Positions 8,488 to 17,792 of a DNA stretch of 64,000 nucleotides are shown in pieces (positions within the stretch are counted from its first letter, which is position 1; every line of letters starts with the position of its first letter). Source of the stretch: Planctomycetota bacterium (GTDB taxonomy: Bacteria; Planctomycetota; Phycisphaerae; UBA1845; PWPN01); the NCBI GenBank assembly GCA_029550525.1, contig JAKPHF010000062.1, positions 124,001-188,000 on the forward strand. Reading direction: 5' to 3'. Below the pieces are notes generated by a model. It saw only the letters and a list, made by a program, of their open reading frames with translations, had not been told where the DNA came from and searched no databases. The translations under genes were made by a program, and so were the position numbers.

Positions 8488-9495
8488 TCACTTGTCCAGA
8501 CGATGACCGTTTCGGGCGGTGTCAAACGCTTCGACAGTGGTCCCCCTCCAGCCGTTCTGCGCTTCGGCGTGCCCGTCGAAGTACAACGTGTTCACTTTGC
8601 CGAAGAATCGCGTGACCGTGCCGCCGCCCAGATTCACCTTACGGAATCCGCATGAACTCAGATTAGGATGGAAAGGTGAAGAAGGAGCATACTTGCCGGA
8701 CGCGTCCTGGTTTGTCGGTACCTGAACCGACGGACTCAAACTGCCCCACTCCTCGTTCTGTCTCGTGCTGTCGGCGTTGTCAAGAGTCGGGAAGATCTCG
8801 TGGCCAGGCTCCGCCGCCGTTCCCCACGTCGGGTTCTCCGGGTGCGGACGACGGAAAGCGTCAGCAAGCAGCCACTCGCGAGAGGGCGAAACGCCACCAT
8901 AAAAGATCCGGGACATCCGCTTAGGCCACCACTTCCGGCTTTTCGAACCGTACTTGTCCAGCCATTGCTCGTATGAAGTAATCCCTCCGTGCGTGAACCC
9001 GAAGTAGAAGTTCGGGGCGGTGATGGCGGAATTGTTCAGCGCGAAATTGTAAACGTTGCCTCCGAATGACTCATCGGAAACGGGGAAGGAAGGGCACGTT
9101 CCGATCTCCCGCGTTGTGCTCTTCCGATAGGACGCTGAGGTGTTGGTCTTGAATGTGGATTCGCCGAAGTACTTTCGCAAGCGCGTATTCAGGTAACCTT
9201 CGACGACAAACTTGCTGGTGGAACTCATCCGCTCGGGATACTTGAGGAACAGCGGATGCAAGGGACCCGGAAGCGCCTCTTTGAAGTCGGAGATATACAT
9301 GGCCATGGCATTCCCGACTTCCTTCAGATGGCTTTGACACACCATCATCTTGCTCACGTCCCGGGCCTGTCGCAACGACGGCAAGAGAATGGAAATCAGC
9401 AGCGCGATGATTGCCACGACCACCAGGACTTCAATCAATGTGAACGCCCGCCTGGCCACCGTGGTCCGTCCGGCCCCCATGCTTGACCTTGACAT
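8488..9495 (-). CDS. prepilin-type (pseudopilin) exported protein
   Basis: A 335-residue protein with an N-terminal type II/type IV pilin signal: [19 protein letters not shown] (about residues 16-34), then LLPSLRQARD, as in planctomycete pseudopilins of the DUF1559-like class. Near the C-terminus NTLYFDGHAEAQNGW matches the aromatic-x-DGH segment typical of these proteins. The residue before the cleavage site is Ala rather than the usual Gly. ATG at 9495 is preferred over GTG at 9504 because AGGAG then lies eight bases upstream. It is exported and probably processed by a prepilin peptidase; the specific function is unknown. Two related genes lie at 20251 and 21678. Confidence 0.8.
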   Translation of the reverse strand: MSRSSMGAGRTTVARRAFTLIEVLVVVAIIALLISILLPSLRQARDVSKMMVCQSHLKEVGNAMAMYISDFKEALPGPLHPLFLKYPERMSSTSKFVVEGYLNTRLRKYFGESTFKTNTSASYRKSTTREIGTCPSFPVSDESFGGNVYNFALNNSAITAPNFYFGFTHGGITSYEQWLDKYGSKSRKWWPKRMSRIFYGGVSPSREWLLADAFRRPHPENPTWGTAAEPGHEIFPTLDNADSTRQNEEWGSLSPSVQVPTNQDASGKYAPSSPFHPNLSSCGFRKVNLGGGTVTRFFGKVNTLYFDGHAEAQNGWRGTTVEAFDTARNGHRLDK

Positions 9496-9993
9496 TGCCG
9501 TCACTCCTGAATTGTTCCTTGGTTCTCGTGAACCGTTCGCCGAGACGCCGAGACATGAACGGCAGACTCTCGCATTGACCGGCTTACTTGACCCTGCGAG
9601 CCAGAAAATACCCGCAAGGCGTGCTGCCTCATTGTAGGCGACCAGCGACAGGCTAATTACATAATTACACGAGTTTCATCGGCATGTCAAGCGTAAAGTA
9701 TGACAACCTGACGGCTTTTTGAACGATCGTGCAAGGCCGTCCTGGTGTCGTCCATGCGACACAATTATTGAAAAGCCAGTCACTTGCGAACCCCCCAGCC
9801 CCTCGCCATCGAGATGTACACCAACTCGCCCCACCGCCTTCAGTGCTAATCCGCTTTAAATCTTTGTGCTGGGAGTACTTAGAGCGTTGATGAAGCCTGA
9901 AAGGGAACGGTTTCCCGTCACGCCTGATCAGCAAATGTACGCTGCCCCATATCGGCAAGTCGCCTCATCGCACTCCTTACCAGAACAGCGCGC
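9496..9993. other. intergenic region with the pseudopilin promoter
   Basis: This 498-base stretch has no supported gene. It contains the candidate minus-strand promoter at 9653-9690. The part from 9700 to 9990 is noticeably less GC-rich than the genes around it, and I see no further structure in it. Confidence 0.4.
9653..9690 (-). promoter_or_regulatory. promoter with AT-rich near-palindrome
   Basis: On the minus strand a perfect TTGACA (9690-9685) is followed after 18 bases by AATTAT, which begins the near-palindrome AATTATGTAATTAG (ending at 9653). TAATTAC also occurs twice here as a direct repeat separated by one base. The site is about 160 bases upstream of the pseudopilin start at 9495. 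The same AT-rich box occurs at 10818 and 21447. Confidence 0.5.
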
Positions 9994-10032
9994 AAAAAGT
10001 CGCGGCCGAAGCCTGACGCCTCGGCCGCGCGC
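9994..10032 (-). terminator. intrinsic terminator of the PEP-CTERM gene
   Basis: On the minus strand a 12-base-pair stem with one mismatch (CGCGGCCGAGGC against GCTTCGGCCGCG, 10001-10032) is followed by TTTTT (9998-9994). It lies about 45 bases after the stop codon at 10077. Confidence 0.8.
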
Positions 10033-10076
10033 ACATCGCTCTTGATTCGCGCAAATGCTGCGCGATTAATTGGCAC

Positions 10077-10703
10077 TCACCCGCGACGCCGCAGGAACAG
10101 CCCGCCGAGAACCAGCAGGGCCAGCGTCGCCGGCTCAGGAACCAGCGTGAACTGGGCCGCACCGATGGCCACGCGGTTGTCGAGCCCCGACGTCGACGCG
10201 TGCCCACCGTAGATGCCCACCTTGTACGTGGTGCCCGCAGTCAGAACCACATCATCGAATGCCAGGTTCCACACGCCGGCGTTCTTGTAGTACATGTCCA
10301 TGGTCGTCCGGGCAATCACACCACCCGGGCCAGCGTTGCCCCACGGATCCTGCTCGCCACCGAATGAGACACCGGTATACAGAACGACCGCGGTATCCGG
10401 CTGACCGGCCGTGCTGGGCCAAGCCAGTTCGATATCGTACGGACCGGTCACATCCGGCGTGAACGAGAAGACAGCCTGCCGGTTCGGGCCGAAGAACACG
10501 GTCGTGCCGCTGTAGCGGGATCCGATATTGGGCGTGCAACCGGGCGCATTCACGGGACCGCTGCTGTCCGCCCAGCCACCGGTCTCACTGTAGTTGGCTA
10601 AATTAAGCCCCCCGGCCCGGTTCTCGATGATGAACCCGGCTTGAGCCTGTACGACCAGTACTGCCGCGGCCAGCACCGCAGCCATCACCACGCTCTTCTT
10701 CAT
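10077..10703 (-). CDS. PEP-CTERM exported protein with golvesin-like domain
   Basis: A 208-residue exported protein. It has a signal peptide (MKKSVVMAAVLAAAVLVVQAQA), a domain opening FIIENRAGGLN with GCTPNIGSRYSG, and a C-terminal PEP-CTERM tail: VPEPATLALLVLGGLF followed by LRRRG. PEP-CTERM tails are sorted by exosortase systems, whose genes are not in the window. The domain closely matches the N-terminal domain of the giant proteins at 1550 and 4993 (YIVESRAGGQN, GCTPGINSRY), so the same module appears here with a different anchor. Start ATG at 10703 has AGGAGG just upstream; the frame continues to 10835 without support. Confidence 0.85.
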   Translation of the reverse strand: MKKSVVMAAVLAAAVLVVQAQAGFIIENRAGGLNLANYSETGGWADSSGPVNAPGCTPNIGSRYSGTTVFFGPNRQAVFSFTPDVTGPYDIELAWPSTAGQPDTAVVLYTGVSFGGEQDPWGNAGPGGVIARTTMDMYYKNAGVWNLAFDDVVLTAGTTYKVGIYGGHASTSGLDNRVAIGAAQFTLVPEPATLALLVLGGLFLRRRG

Positions 10704-10817
10704 GACTCTCCTCCTATGCCTGAAAAAAATGACAGGTTCCCCTCGACACTGACGAACGTGTTCAGAGTTGATCGTTCGTCCAGAAAGTGTGCGACGAACG
10801 TCCACCCCTCCAGACCA

Positions 10818-10863
10818 GTAATTGCATAATTTCAAATTTAGCTGGCGGGCATCGACCAGTCAA
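10818..10863 (-). promoter_or_regulatory. candidate promoter and AT-rich box for the PEP-CTERM gene
   Basis: On the minus strand TTGACT (10863-10858) is followed after 17 bases by TAAATT (10840-10835). Just downstream lies AATTATGCAATTAC (10831-10818), the same near-palindrome as at 9653 and 21447. It lies in the 275-base gap between this gene and the divergent GHL10 gene at 10979, so it could affect both. Confidence 0.45.
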
Positions 10864-10978
10864 GCTGAAAGTTGTATCAAGTGACTTTTTTCCGTCCCGC
10901 AAGCCCTCGCTAACGGGAAAAAAGGCGGCTTCGGCGGTAAGATTCATGACCTGTCGCTGTCGGAGGGAGGACGCCAAC

Positions 10979-12961
10979 ATGTCACAGGGTCGCCTCGAGT
11001 TTGTACTTTGTTCGGTATCCGCAAAGCCACTCGTCCGCTGGATATCGTTCTTTTTCGCTCTCGTCCTCACCTCCTCACCGGTCCAGGCCCAGGAATTCCG
11101 CGGCATGTGGGTCTCCCGGTTCGAGTGGCCCAGCACCAACCTCAACACCGTCAAGGCGACCATCGAGTCAATCATGACCAACCTGCAGACGCACCGCTTC
11201 AACGCGGTCATCTTCCAGGTCCGCGGTCAATGCGACACGCTCTATCCCTCGCCCTACGAGCCCTGGTCACCCATCTTGTCGTCCAGTGGTGGCACGCCCT
11301 CCGGCTGGGGCACCTACGACCCCATGGCTCATGCCATTCAGGCGGCCCACGCGCGTGGACTCGAGTTCCACGCCTACATCAACACGCATGTCGCCTGGCA
11401 AGGCGCGAATACGCCGCCCGCGAACCATATCTGGCACCAGCATTTCAAGGCATCCGATCCGAGCAAGCGCGATTGGCTCATCCACGACTCCAACGGCAAT
11501 CCCGTGCAGGCCGCGTCGGACAACTATGTCTGGATCGCCCCCGGCGTCCCTGCCGCTCAGGCGTACACGCGCAAGCAGGTCATGTACGTCGTCCAGAATT
11601 ACGACGTGGACGGCATCCACTTCGACCGCATCCGCATGCCGAGCCCGGACTACAGCTACGACCCGATCTCGCTGGCGAGGTTTGCGGGCGAGGGCAACCC
11701 GCACGGCCTGGGGTTCGCCGACTGGACGCGCGATCAGTTCACCCGCTTCTGCTGCGACATGTACGCACAGATTATGGAGGTCAAGCCGCACATCAAAGTC
11801 AGTTCCGCTCCGCTGGGCCTCTATCGCCAGGAACGGTATCCGGGCTATCCGTCCGGCTTCCTATACGGCTACACGAGGGGCTACCAGGACGCCCAGGCCT
11901 GGATCAAGGCCGGAGCTATGGACTTTCTCGTCCCTCAGATCTATTGGGCCGACGGCGGCAACCTGCCCGACTTCAGCGACTTGCTGCCGGATTGGGTCGC
12001 CAACACCGGTGGCCGACACATCTACGCGGGCCACAATATCTCCACCGGCATCAACGCCATCATTCAGGACATCGACACCTGCCGATCGGTCGGCGCGCAA
12101 GGCAACGTCATCTGGAGCTATAACGCCTTCAACAACACGGGGAGCAACTGGACCGCGCTGTCGGGCTCAGGAAAACGCTACGCGCAGCCGGCCGCCCTGC
12201 CCACCATGCCGTGGAAAACCAACCCGACCACCGGCATCATCCTCGGCACGGTCATGGATGCCGCCACCGGCCAGCCGGTCGTCGATGCTCACGTGACCCG
12301 CTCGCAACTGAGCAATTACGTCGCCCTGTCCTCCGGCGACGGACTCTATTCGTTCTTGCTCGTGCCCCCCGGCACGTACACGCTCACCTTCAACAAGCCC
12401 GGCGTGGGCAACGCGACCGTCGGCAACGTCGTGGTGACCGCCGGCGGCGTAACCCGCGTGGACGTTGCCCTGTCGCAGACCGCCACCTGCTCCATCTCCG
12501 CCCAACCGGATACGGTGAAGCTGGGCCGTACGATCACGTTCACTCCCCTGGTTCAGGTCCCTGCCGGCCAAAGCGTTCTGTCGCATACCTGGCACTTGGA
12601 CGAGATCTCGCTGCCCGGCACGGGCATGCCCATTCCGATCGAGCATGTTTACGAGGCTCCGGGGATTTACACGGTCCGCCTGGAGCTGGCCGCCACCGGA
12701 TCGGGAACCGTCTTCTCGAACCCGATCGAGGTCACGGTGCTGCCGGCTCCCGCCGACATGGACGGCGATCAGGACGTGGACATGGACGACTTCGCCGTTC
12801 TCCAGGCCTGCTTGAGCGGCACGACCGTGCCTCAGGACCGTCCGGAGTGTGTGCGTGCCAAGCTCGACGGCGACAGCGACGTGGATCTCGAAGACGTCAA
12901 CTTGTTCATCCGGTGCCTGTCGGGCCCCAACCGGAAGAGCGACCCGTTCTGCATACCCTGA
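10979..12961 (+). CDS. exported GHL10-type glycosidase-like protein with dockerin-like tail
   Basis: A 660-residue protein: signal peptide (about 1-38, ending PVQAQ), a glycosyl-hydrolase-like 10 (GHL10/DUF187) barrel (about 40-400; FRGMWVSRFEWP, VDGIHFDRIRMP, MDFLVPQIYWADGG), a carboxypeptidase-regulatory-like beta domain (about 420-500; GTVMDAATGQPVVDA), a PKD-like domain (HTWHLDE, VYEAPGIYTVRLEL) and a dockerin-like pair (DMDGDQDVDMDDF and KLDGDSDVDLEDV). It probably acts outside the cell on a polysaccharide or peptidoglycan-derived glycan; the substrate is unknown. The start at 10979 has GGAGGGAGG upstream; the frame extends to 10787. The neighbour at 13107 is a distant paralogue. Confidence 0.85.
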   Translation: MSQGRLEFVLCSVSAKPLVRWISFFFALVLTSSPVQAQEFRGMWVSRFEWPSTNLNTVKATIESIMTNLQTHRFNAVIFQVRGQCDTLYPSPYEPWSPILSSSGGTPSGWGTYDPMAHAIQAAHARGLEFHAYINTHVAWQGANTPPANHIWHQHFKASDPSKRDWLIHDSNGNPVQAASDNYVWIAPGVPAAQAYTRKQVMYVVQNYDVDGIHFDRIRMPSPDYSYDPISLARFAGEGNPHGLGFADWTRDQFTRFCCDMYAQIMEVKPHIKVSSAPLGLYRQERYPGYPSGFLYGYTRGYQDAQAWIKAGAMDFLVPQIYWADGGNLPDFSDLLPDWVANTGGRHIYAGHNISTGINAIIQDIDTCRSVGAQGNVIWSYNAFNNTGSNWTALSGSGKRYAQPAALPTMPWKTNPTTGIILGTVMDAATGQPVVDAHVTRSQLSNYVALSSGDGLYSFLLVPPGTYTLTFNKPGVGNATVGNVVVTAGGVTRVDVALSQTATCSISAQPDTVKLGRTITFTPLVQVPAGQSVLSHTWHLDEISLPGTGMPIPIEHVYEAPGIYTVRLELAATGSGTVFSNPIEVTVLPAPADMDGDQDVDMDDFAVLQACLSGTTVPQDRPECVRAKLDGDSDVDLEDVNLFIRCLSGPNRKSDPFCIP

Positions 12962-13022
12962 GTTGGTCCACAGGGTTTCGCGACGGGGGTGCGACGACGG
13001 TCATCTTCCACCTTTTTCGCGC

Positions 13023-13051
13023 TTCCCATGACACGACATGTATTATATAAT
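13023..13051 (+). promoter_or_regulatory. candidate promoter of the second GHL10 gene
   Basis: TTCCCA (13023-13028) and a perfect TATAAT (13046-13051) are 17 bases apart, within the AT-rich patch TATTATATAATGAC. Transcription would begin near 13058, about 50 bases before the ATG at 13107. The -35 box is weak. Confidence 0.5.
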
Positions 13052-13106
13052 GACTGTGTCCACCTCCCGGGGGGGCATTTCGTTACGGCAAAGGAGTGGG
13101 ACGAGG

Positions 13107-15158
13107 ATGTGTACGATCGGCAAGACGTGGAGGAACGCGGTCGCGTTCATACTCGCCTGCGGATATCTGACTGGCCCGGCGTGGGCCCAGCAAGTTCAGT
13201 GGCGCGGTTTGTGGGCGGACTGCTTCCACACCGGATTCAAAAGTGTCGCGCAAATCGACACGCTGATCCAACACGCGGTCACCGGCAAATACAACGCGAT
13301 CGTCGTCGAGGTCATGGGCTACCAGGACCGCACGGGCTCGGGACACGGAGCCTACTGGAACTCCAACATCCTCCCCAAGGCGACCGACATCGTGGGCGGC
13401 ATCGACCCGCTCGCCTATCTCTGCCAACGGGCTGCCGAGCACGGCATCCAGGTTCACGCCTGGCTCGTCACCTTCCGCGTCTGCAGGTCCTGGCCGCCCA
13501 GCGGCAACGCCTACCTGGCCGCCCACCCCGAATTCTTCATGGTCCCCCGGGCCGCCATGCACATGGGCACACCGGTCCTGGTCGGCGCTGACTACGTGCT
13601 CGACCCCGGCTCGCCCGATGTGCAGGAATATCTCATCAGCATCGTCCGCGAACTGGTGACCAACTACCCCATCGACGGCATCAACTGGGACTACATCCGC
13701 TACACGCAGTACGACGCCGGCTACCCGGTCGATCCCAACTACGCCAACTCGGGTCTGAAGCGGTTTCAACGTATCTACAACCGCACGGATGTCCCTTCTC
13801 CCTCGGACAGCCAGTGGAGCGATTTTCGCCGCCGCACCATCGACGAACTCGTGCGCCGCTGCCGCGTTGAAATCGCGAATCTCAGTAACGATCCGGCCAA
13901 GCCCGTCATGTTGACCGCCGACGTGTTCGCCACTGGCTCGGCCCCCTCCAACTTCACCAGCTCCCAAGCGTACCTCTACTACCAGAACTGGAAGCTGTGG
14001 GCCGAGTCCGGCTGGCTCGATGCGGTCATACCCATGAACTACAAGCGAGACCACTGCCCGAGCCAATACAACATGTACCGGTCCTGGGTCGACAAGATCC
14101 AACTCTGGAAAGGACCGCGCCACGCATACTGCGGACAGGCCACCTACCTGAACTCGTTTGCCAACAGCCTCGCCCAGATGCAGTACACGCTCGCGCGGCT
14201 CGAAGGCGTCTGCACCTATTCGTACGCCGGCACCCGTGCGAACGATACGACCTGTGACGACGGCGACGATTCCTGGACCAGCGACTGGTCGTGGTACCCG
14301 CATGTGGGAAGTACGGTCTACGCCACGCCGGCCGTGCCCCCCTCCCTTCCCTGGCGGAACCCGGCGACTGCCACTGAAGGCACTGTCTGGGGCCGCGTCT
14401 TCGACTTTGCCACCGGGCAGCCCATCGACGACGCGACCGTCACCGTCTATGGACGTCCGGCCATCAAGACCGACGCCAACGGCTATTACACCGTGACGTT
14501 GGTCCCCGCCGTAGCCGCGGGCTCTGCGTACGCGATGACCGTAAGCAAGGCCGGCTATCCCACGCTCACCTACCCCGGTGCGAAAGTCTTCCCCGCGGGG
14601 CTGTCCCGATATGATTTCGCGCTCGGCGCGCCCGCGCCGCAGATCGTCCTGAACACCAACAGCATCACACGGTCCATCTCAGTCGGACAGCCCCCGCCGA
14701 ACGACGCGTTCACCATCGCCACCGCCCCGGGGACCGGCTACCTGAACTACAGTATCACCCATCAGACGCCGTGGCTGAGCGTGTCGCCTGAGCGCGGTAC
14801 CAGCTATGGCGAAGCAAACTCCGTAACGGTCGCTTACGATCTGACGGGTCTGACGTCCGGCATCCACACCGGCATCATCACCGTGTCCGATCCGACGGCT
14901 GCCAACTCGCCCCAGACGATCACGGTGACGATCAAACTCTCCAAGCCATGCGACTTTGATTTCGACGGCGACGTGGATCTGGAAGATTTCGCCGTCATGC
15001 AGACTTGTCTGACTGGCGTCGGCGTACCTTTCACCGACCCGGATTGCGCGCGGGCCAATCTGGACGGCGATACCGACGTCGACGGCACCGACGTGCAGAA
15101 GTTCATCGGCTGTATGAGCGGCCCCGGCAAAGAAAGCAGCGTGGATTGCTTAAATTGA
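13107..15158 (+). CDS. second exported GHL10-type glycosidase-like protein with dockerin-like tail
   Basis: A 683-residue protein: signal peptide (ending GPAWAQ), GHL10-like barrel (QWRGLWADCFHTGF, YPIDGINWDYIRY, LDAVIPMNYKRD), a carboxypeptidase-regulatory-like domain (GRVFDFATGQPIDDA), an Ig-like domain of the BACON type (HQTPWLSVSPERGTSYGEAN) and a dockerin-like pair (DFDGDVDLEDF and NLDGDTDVDGTDV). The layout parallels the gene at 10979, but a BACON-like domain replaces the PKD-like domain. AAGGAG at 13091 supports the ATG at 13107. The two are probably complementary extracellular glycan hydrolases; the substrate is unknown. Confidence 0.85.
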   Translation: MCTIGKTWRNAVAFILACGYLTGPAWAQQVQWRGLWADCFHTGFKSVAQIDTLIQHAVTGKYNAIVVEVMGYQDRTGSGHGAYWNSNILPKATDIVGGIDPLAYLCQRAAEHGIQVHAWLVTFRVCRSWPPSGNAYLAAHPEFFMVPRAAMHMGTPVLVGADYVLDPGSPDVQEYLISIVRELVTNYPIDGINWDYIRYTQYDAGYPVDPNYANSGLKRFQRIYNRTDVPSPSDSQWSDFRRRTIDELVRRCRVEIANLSNDPAKPVMLTADVFATGSAPSNFTSSQAYLYYQNWKLWAESGWLDAVIPMNYKRDHCPSQYNMYRSWVDKIQLWKGPRHAYCGQATYLNSFANSLAQMQYTLARLEGVCTYSYAGTRANDTTCDDGDDSWTSDWSWYPHVGSTVYATPAVPPSLPWRNPATATEGTVWGRVFDFATGQPIDDATVTVYGRPAIKTDANGYYTVTLVPAVAAGSAYAMTVSKAGYPTLTYPGAKVFPAGLSRYDFALGAPAPQIVLNTNSITRSISVGQPPPNDAFTIATAPGTGYLNYSITHQTPWLSVSPERGTSYGEANSVTVAYDLTGLTSGIHTGIITVSDPTAANSPQTITVTIKLSKPCDFDFDGDVDLEDFAVMQTCLTGVGVPFTDPDCARANLDGDTDVDGTDVQKFIGCMSGPGKESSVDCLN

Positions 15159-15499
15159 GTGCATTGGAAGCGGCTGTCTTACCCACGCGGGCACTCTCTC
15201 ACCGTTCCTTCTGATACCGCCTTACCGGCATCAAAGGGAACGGATAGGCGAGCAGGACATTGTGGTTCAGGCATCCTGCGTGCACGTGCACGCTGGAAGC
15301 GTGCACCACAACCGTCCACGCGCGAGGTTGGGCGCGCTAACGGCGCCGGTAGCCCGCTCCGTGACGGTGCGGTATGCTGATCGGGCAGCGGCGCCAGGTC
15401 GCACTACTCTGGGCTGCACAGTACGCTGCGCGTCGCACTTCAGCCCGCTGACGCAGTACTGGACTCGAACGTGCCCCATCCATTCTCAGGGAGAGAGAT
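15159..15499. other. intergenic region with a 16-base palindrome
   Basis: There is no gene in this 341-base gap. The main structure is a perfect palindrome, GCGTGCAC followed by GTGCACGC (15278-15293), with a third half-site GCGTGCAC at 15299-15306. It could be an operator for the gene at 15500, about 200 bases downstream. The gene's ribosome site is GGGAGAGAG just before 15500. Confidence 0.45.
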
Positions 15500-17710
15500 A
15501 TGACTTCGACCACCAGACGTTCCGTCGCACGTATTCGCAACATCTTGCTGGCTCTGCTGATCATCCCCGCCGCGGTGGCCGTGGCTGCGCCGCCAGTGCC
15601 GGACTTCTGCTTCGTGCACACCTCGGACAGCCATCTGAGCCCCTCTCCCGTGGGCACCGCCCCGCCCAAAGCCGGCGATCGCACCGTCGATGGATTGACC
15701 TGGCTGCTCAGCGAGGCGAGCAAGCCGCAGGTCCTGGCGCCGCTGAACATCACTACGCCGCCGCCCGCCTTCATCATCAACACCGGCGACGTGACCGAGT
15801 ACGGCGTGATCAACAAAACCTGGGACAACTTCGAAGCCATCGTCGAGCCGTTCAAGATTCCCCTGTTCATCACCCCCGGCAACCACGACAACACCTGGAC
15901 GAGCATCATCCCGGTCATGCGTCGCCGGCACGGCTCCGATCACTATTCGTTCGATCGCTTCGGGTGTCACTTTGCTTGCATCGATACGGCCACGCCGCAG
16001 GAGCCGCTGCCCGTCATCGACAAGCGCACGCTCGATTGGCTTGCCGACGACCTTGGACGTCTGCCTCGTGACATGCCCGTCTTCCTGTTCTGTCATCATC
16101 CGCTCTCGTCCACCGAATTTGCCAAACCCTTCGAGCAACTCCGACTGCTGCAGATCATCGAGCGTTACAACGTGGTGCTGTTGATGATGGGCCATGGCCA
16201 TGGCCACCGGCACGAACGGTGGAACACCATCGACAGCGTCATGGGCGGCACAACCTCGCACCCGCACGACAACATCGGCTACAACGTCGTGTACGTGAAG
16301 GACGGCGTGCTGCGCGTGGTTTTCCGCTACCGCGATACGGCCAAGCCGATGGAGGTCACGCTCCAAAAGCCGATTGCGCCGCAATCGTCGCCGGAGATTT
16401 CGATTCTCACGCCCAAGCCCGTACCGGCACACGGCACTCCGGTGACGCTAGGCGGCAACGAGCTGGCCGTCCGCGTGCGGGCAAAGGACGGCAAACCTGC
16501 TCGGGTAGTCGCCAGCCTGAACGCGGTCGAAGAGACGACCGTTCCGCTGGACGCCAAGTCCCGCGGCGTGTTCGAGGGCCGGTTGAAACTCGCCGGCCTC
16601 ACGCCGGGCCGCCATTTCGTGATGGTCACCGCCGACTTCGGCAAGACCAAGCTTGATCGGGCCGAGCAGATCCTCGTCGCCCCGCCGGGATCGCCGGACG
16701 CCGCCCTCGCCGTGCTGAACGCCGGCGTGAAGGCCCAGCCGCTGGCGACTCCGGACGGCCTGATCGTTTGCACCACCGGCGGCGAAATCGTCCGCCTCAC
16801 GTTCGATGGCAAAAAAGCGAATGTACAAGAGCTCTTCAAGCCGGGCGTCGAGATCCTGCACGCCCCGGCACTGGTCGACGATCGGCTGTACGTTTCGGCT
16901 GCCGAGCAAGGTGTCCACTGCCTCTCGCTCGACGGCAAGAAGATCTGGACCTGCGACGTCGGCGCGGTGGTCTACGGAACGCCGGCAGTGGATGCCGATC
17001 GCGTCTACGTTGCCGACATGGAAGGTTTCTTCCACGCCATCGACCGCAAGACCGGCAAGCTCGCCTGGTCCAAGCGGCACGCCACGTACAGCATCGAAAT
17101 GCCCGTGTTGCTCCATGGCGGCGTGCTCTACGCCGGGTCGTGGGAAAACCAATTGTTTGCCGTGAACGCCAAGGACGGGACACTGAAGTGGAAGAGCTTC
17201 GGCCCGGCGGCTCACTCCAATGAGGCCAAGTTCAAGTCCCGCTATTACGCGCCGGCGGACTGCATGCCGCTGGCCATCGGTGACCGCCTGTTCGTGACCG
17301 ACCGCGCGTATCAGCTCGGCTCGTATGACCTGGCAACGGGCGAATACCGGGGCCATATCGCCGCCAGCGTGGCCGCCATCGGATTGACCGCCGACGGCAA
17401 GGGCTTCTACGCTCGCGGACTGTCCAAGGGCCTCACCCGCTACGACGGCGAAGGCAAGCCCGTCTGGTCGCAGCCCGACCTGTCCCTGGGCCGCTTCCCC
17501 GTCGCGCCCGTCGAGGTCGGCGGCAAAGTCTTCGTCTGCTCCAATCGCGGAATGCTGACCGTGCACGACGCCGGCACAGGCAAGGAGTTGCTGCGCTACC
17601 AGGCAACGCCGCAACTGCACGTGATGGCCCCCGTGGCCGCCGACGCCGAGGGCGCCGCCTACGTGGCCGGCATGGACGGCACGGTGACCCGGATCGCTCC
17701 GGCAATGTGA
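15500..17710 (+). CDS. exported metallophosphoesterase fused to PQQ-like beta-propeller
   Basis: A 736-residue protein with an N-terminal signal peptide (ending AVAVAAP). The calcineurin-like phosphoesterase domain (about 35-290) shows the metal-binding motifs in order: D-x-H (TSDSHLS), GDV (NTGDVTE), GNHD (PGNHDNT), HHP (FCHHPLS) and GHGHGHRHE. A short beta domain follows, then from about 400 a PQQ-like propeller with repeated blades (YVSAAEQGVHCLSLDGKKIW, YVADMEGFFHAIDRKTGKLAW, LYAGSWENQLFAVNAKDG). The phosphoesterase motifs are complete, so an active metal-dependent phosphatase or nuclease outside the cytoplasm is likely. The propeller probably binds a partner; its substrate is unknown. 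Confidence 0.85.
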   Translation: MTSTTRRSVARIRNILLALLIIPAAVAVAAPPVPDFCFVHTSDSHLSPSPVGTAPPKAGDRTVDGLTWLLSEASKPQVLAPLNITTPPPAFIINTGDVTEYGVINKTWDNFEAIVEPFKIPLFITPGNHDNTWTSIIPVMRRRHGSDHYSFDRFGCHFACIDTATPQEPLPVIDKRTLDWLADDLGRLPRDMPVFLFCHHPLSSTEFAKPFEQLRLLQIIERYNVVLLMMGHGHGHRHERWNTIDSVMGGTTSHPHDNIGYNVVYVKDGVLRVVFRYRDTAKPMEVTLQKPIAPQSSPEISILTPKPVPAHGTPVTLGGNELAVRVRAKDGKPARVVASLNAVEETTVPLDAKSRGVFEGRLKLAGLTPGRHFVMVTADFGKTKLDRAEQILVAPPGSPDAALAVLNAGVKAQPLATPDGLIVCTTGGEIVRLTFDGKKANVQELFKPGVEILHAPALVDDRLYVSAAEQGVHCLSLDGKKIWTCDVGAVVYGTPAVDADRVYVADMEGFFHAIDRKTGKLAWSKRHATYSIEMPVLLHGGVLYAGSWENQLFAVNAKDGTLKWKSFGPAAHSNEAKFKSRYYAPADCMPLAIGDRLFVTDRAYQLGSYDLATGEYRGHIAASVAAIGLTADGKGFYARGLSKGLTRYDGEGKPVWSQPDLSLGRFPVAPVEVGGKVFVCSNRGMLTVHDAGTGKELLRYQATPQLHVMAPVAADAEGAAYVAGMDGTVTRIAPAM

Positions 17711-17792
17711 TCCGGGAGGCGTTGGGGCTGCTTTCCGGGGCCGTTGAACTTTTTTCCGCTCTCCTGCGACTAAGAGGGCAAGGAGGCTCCCC

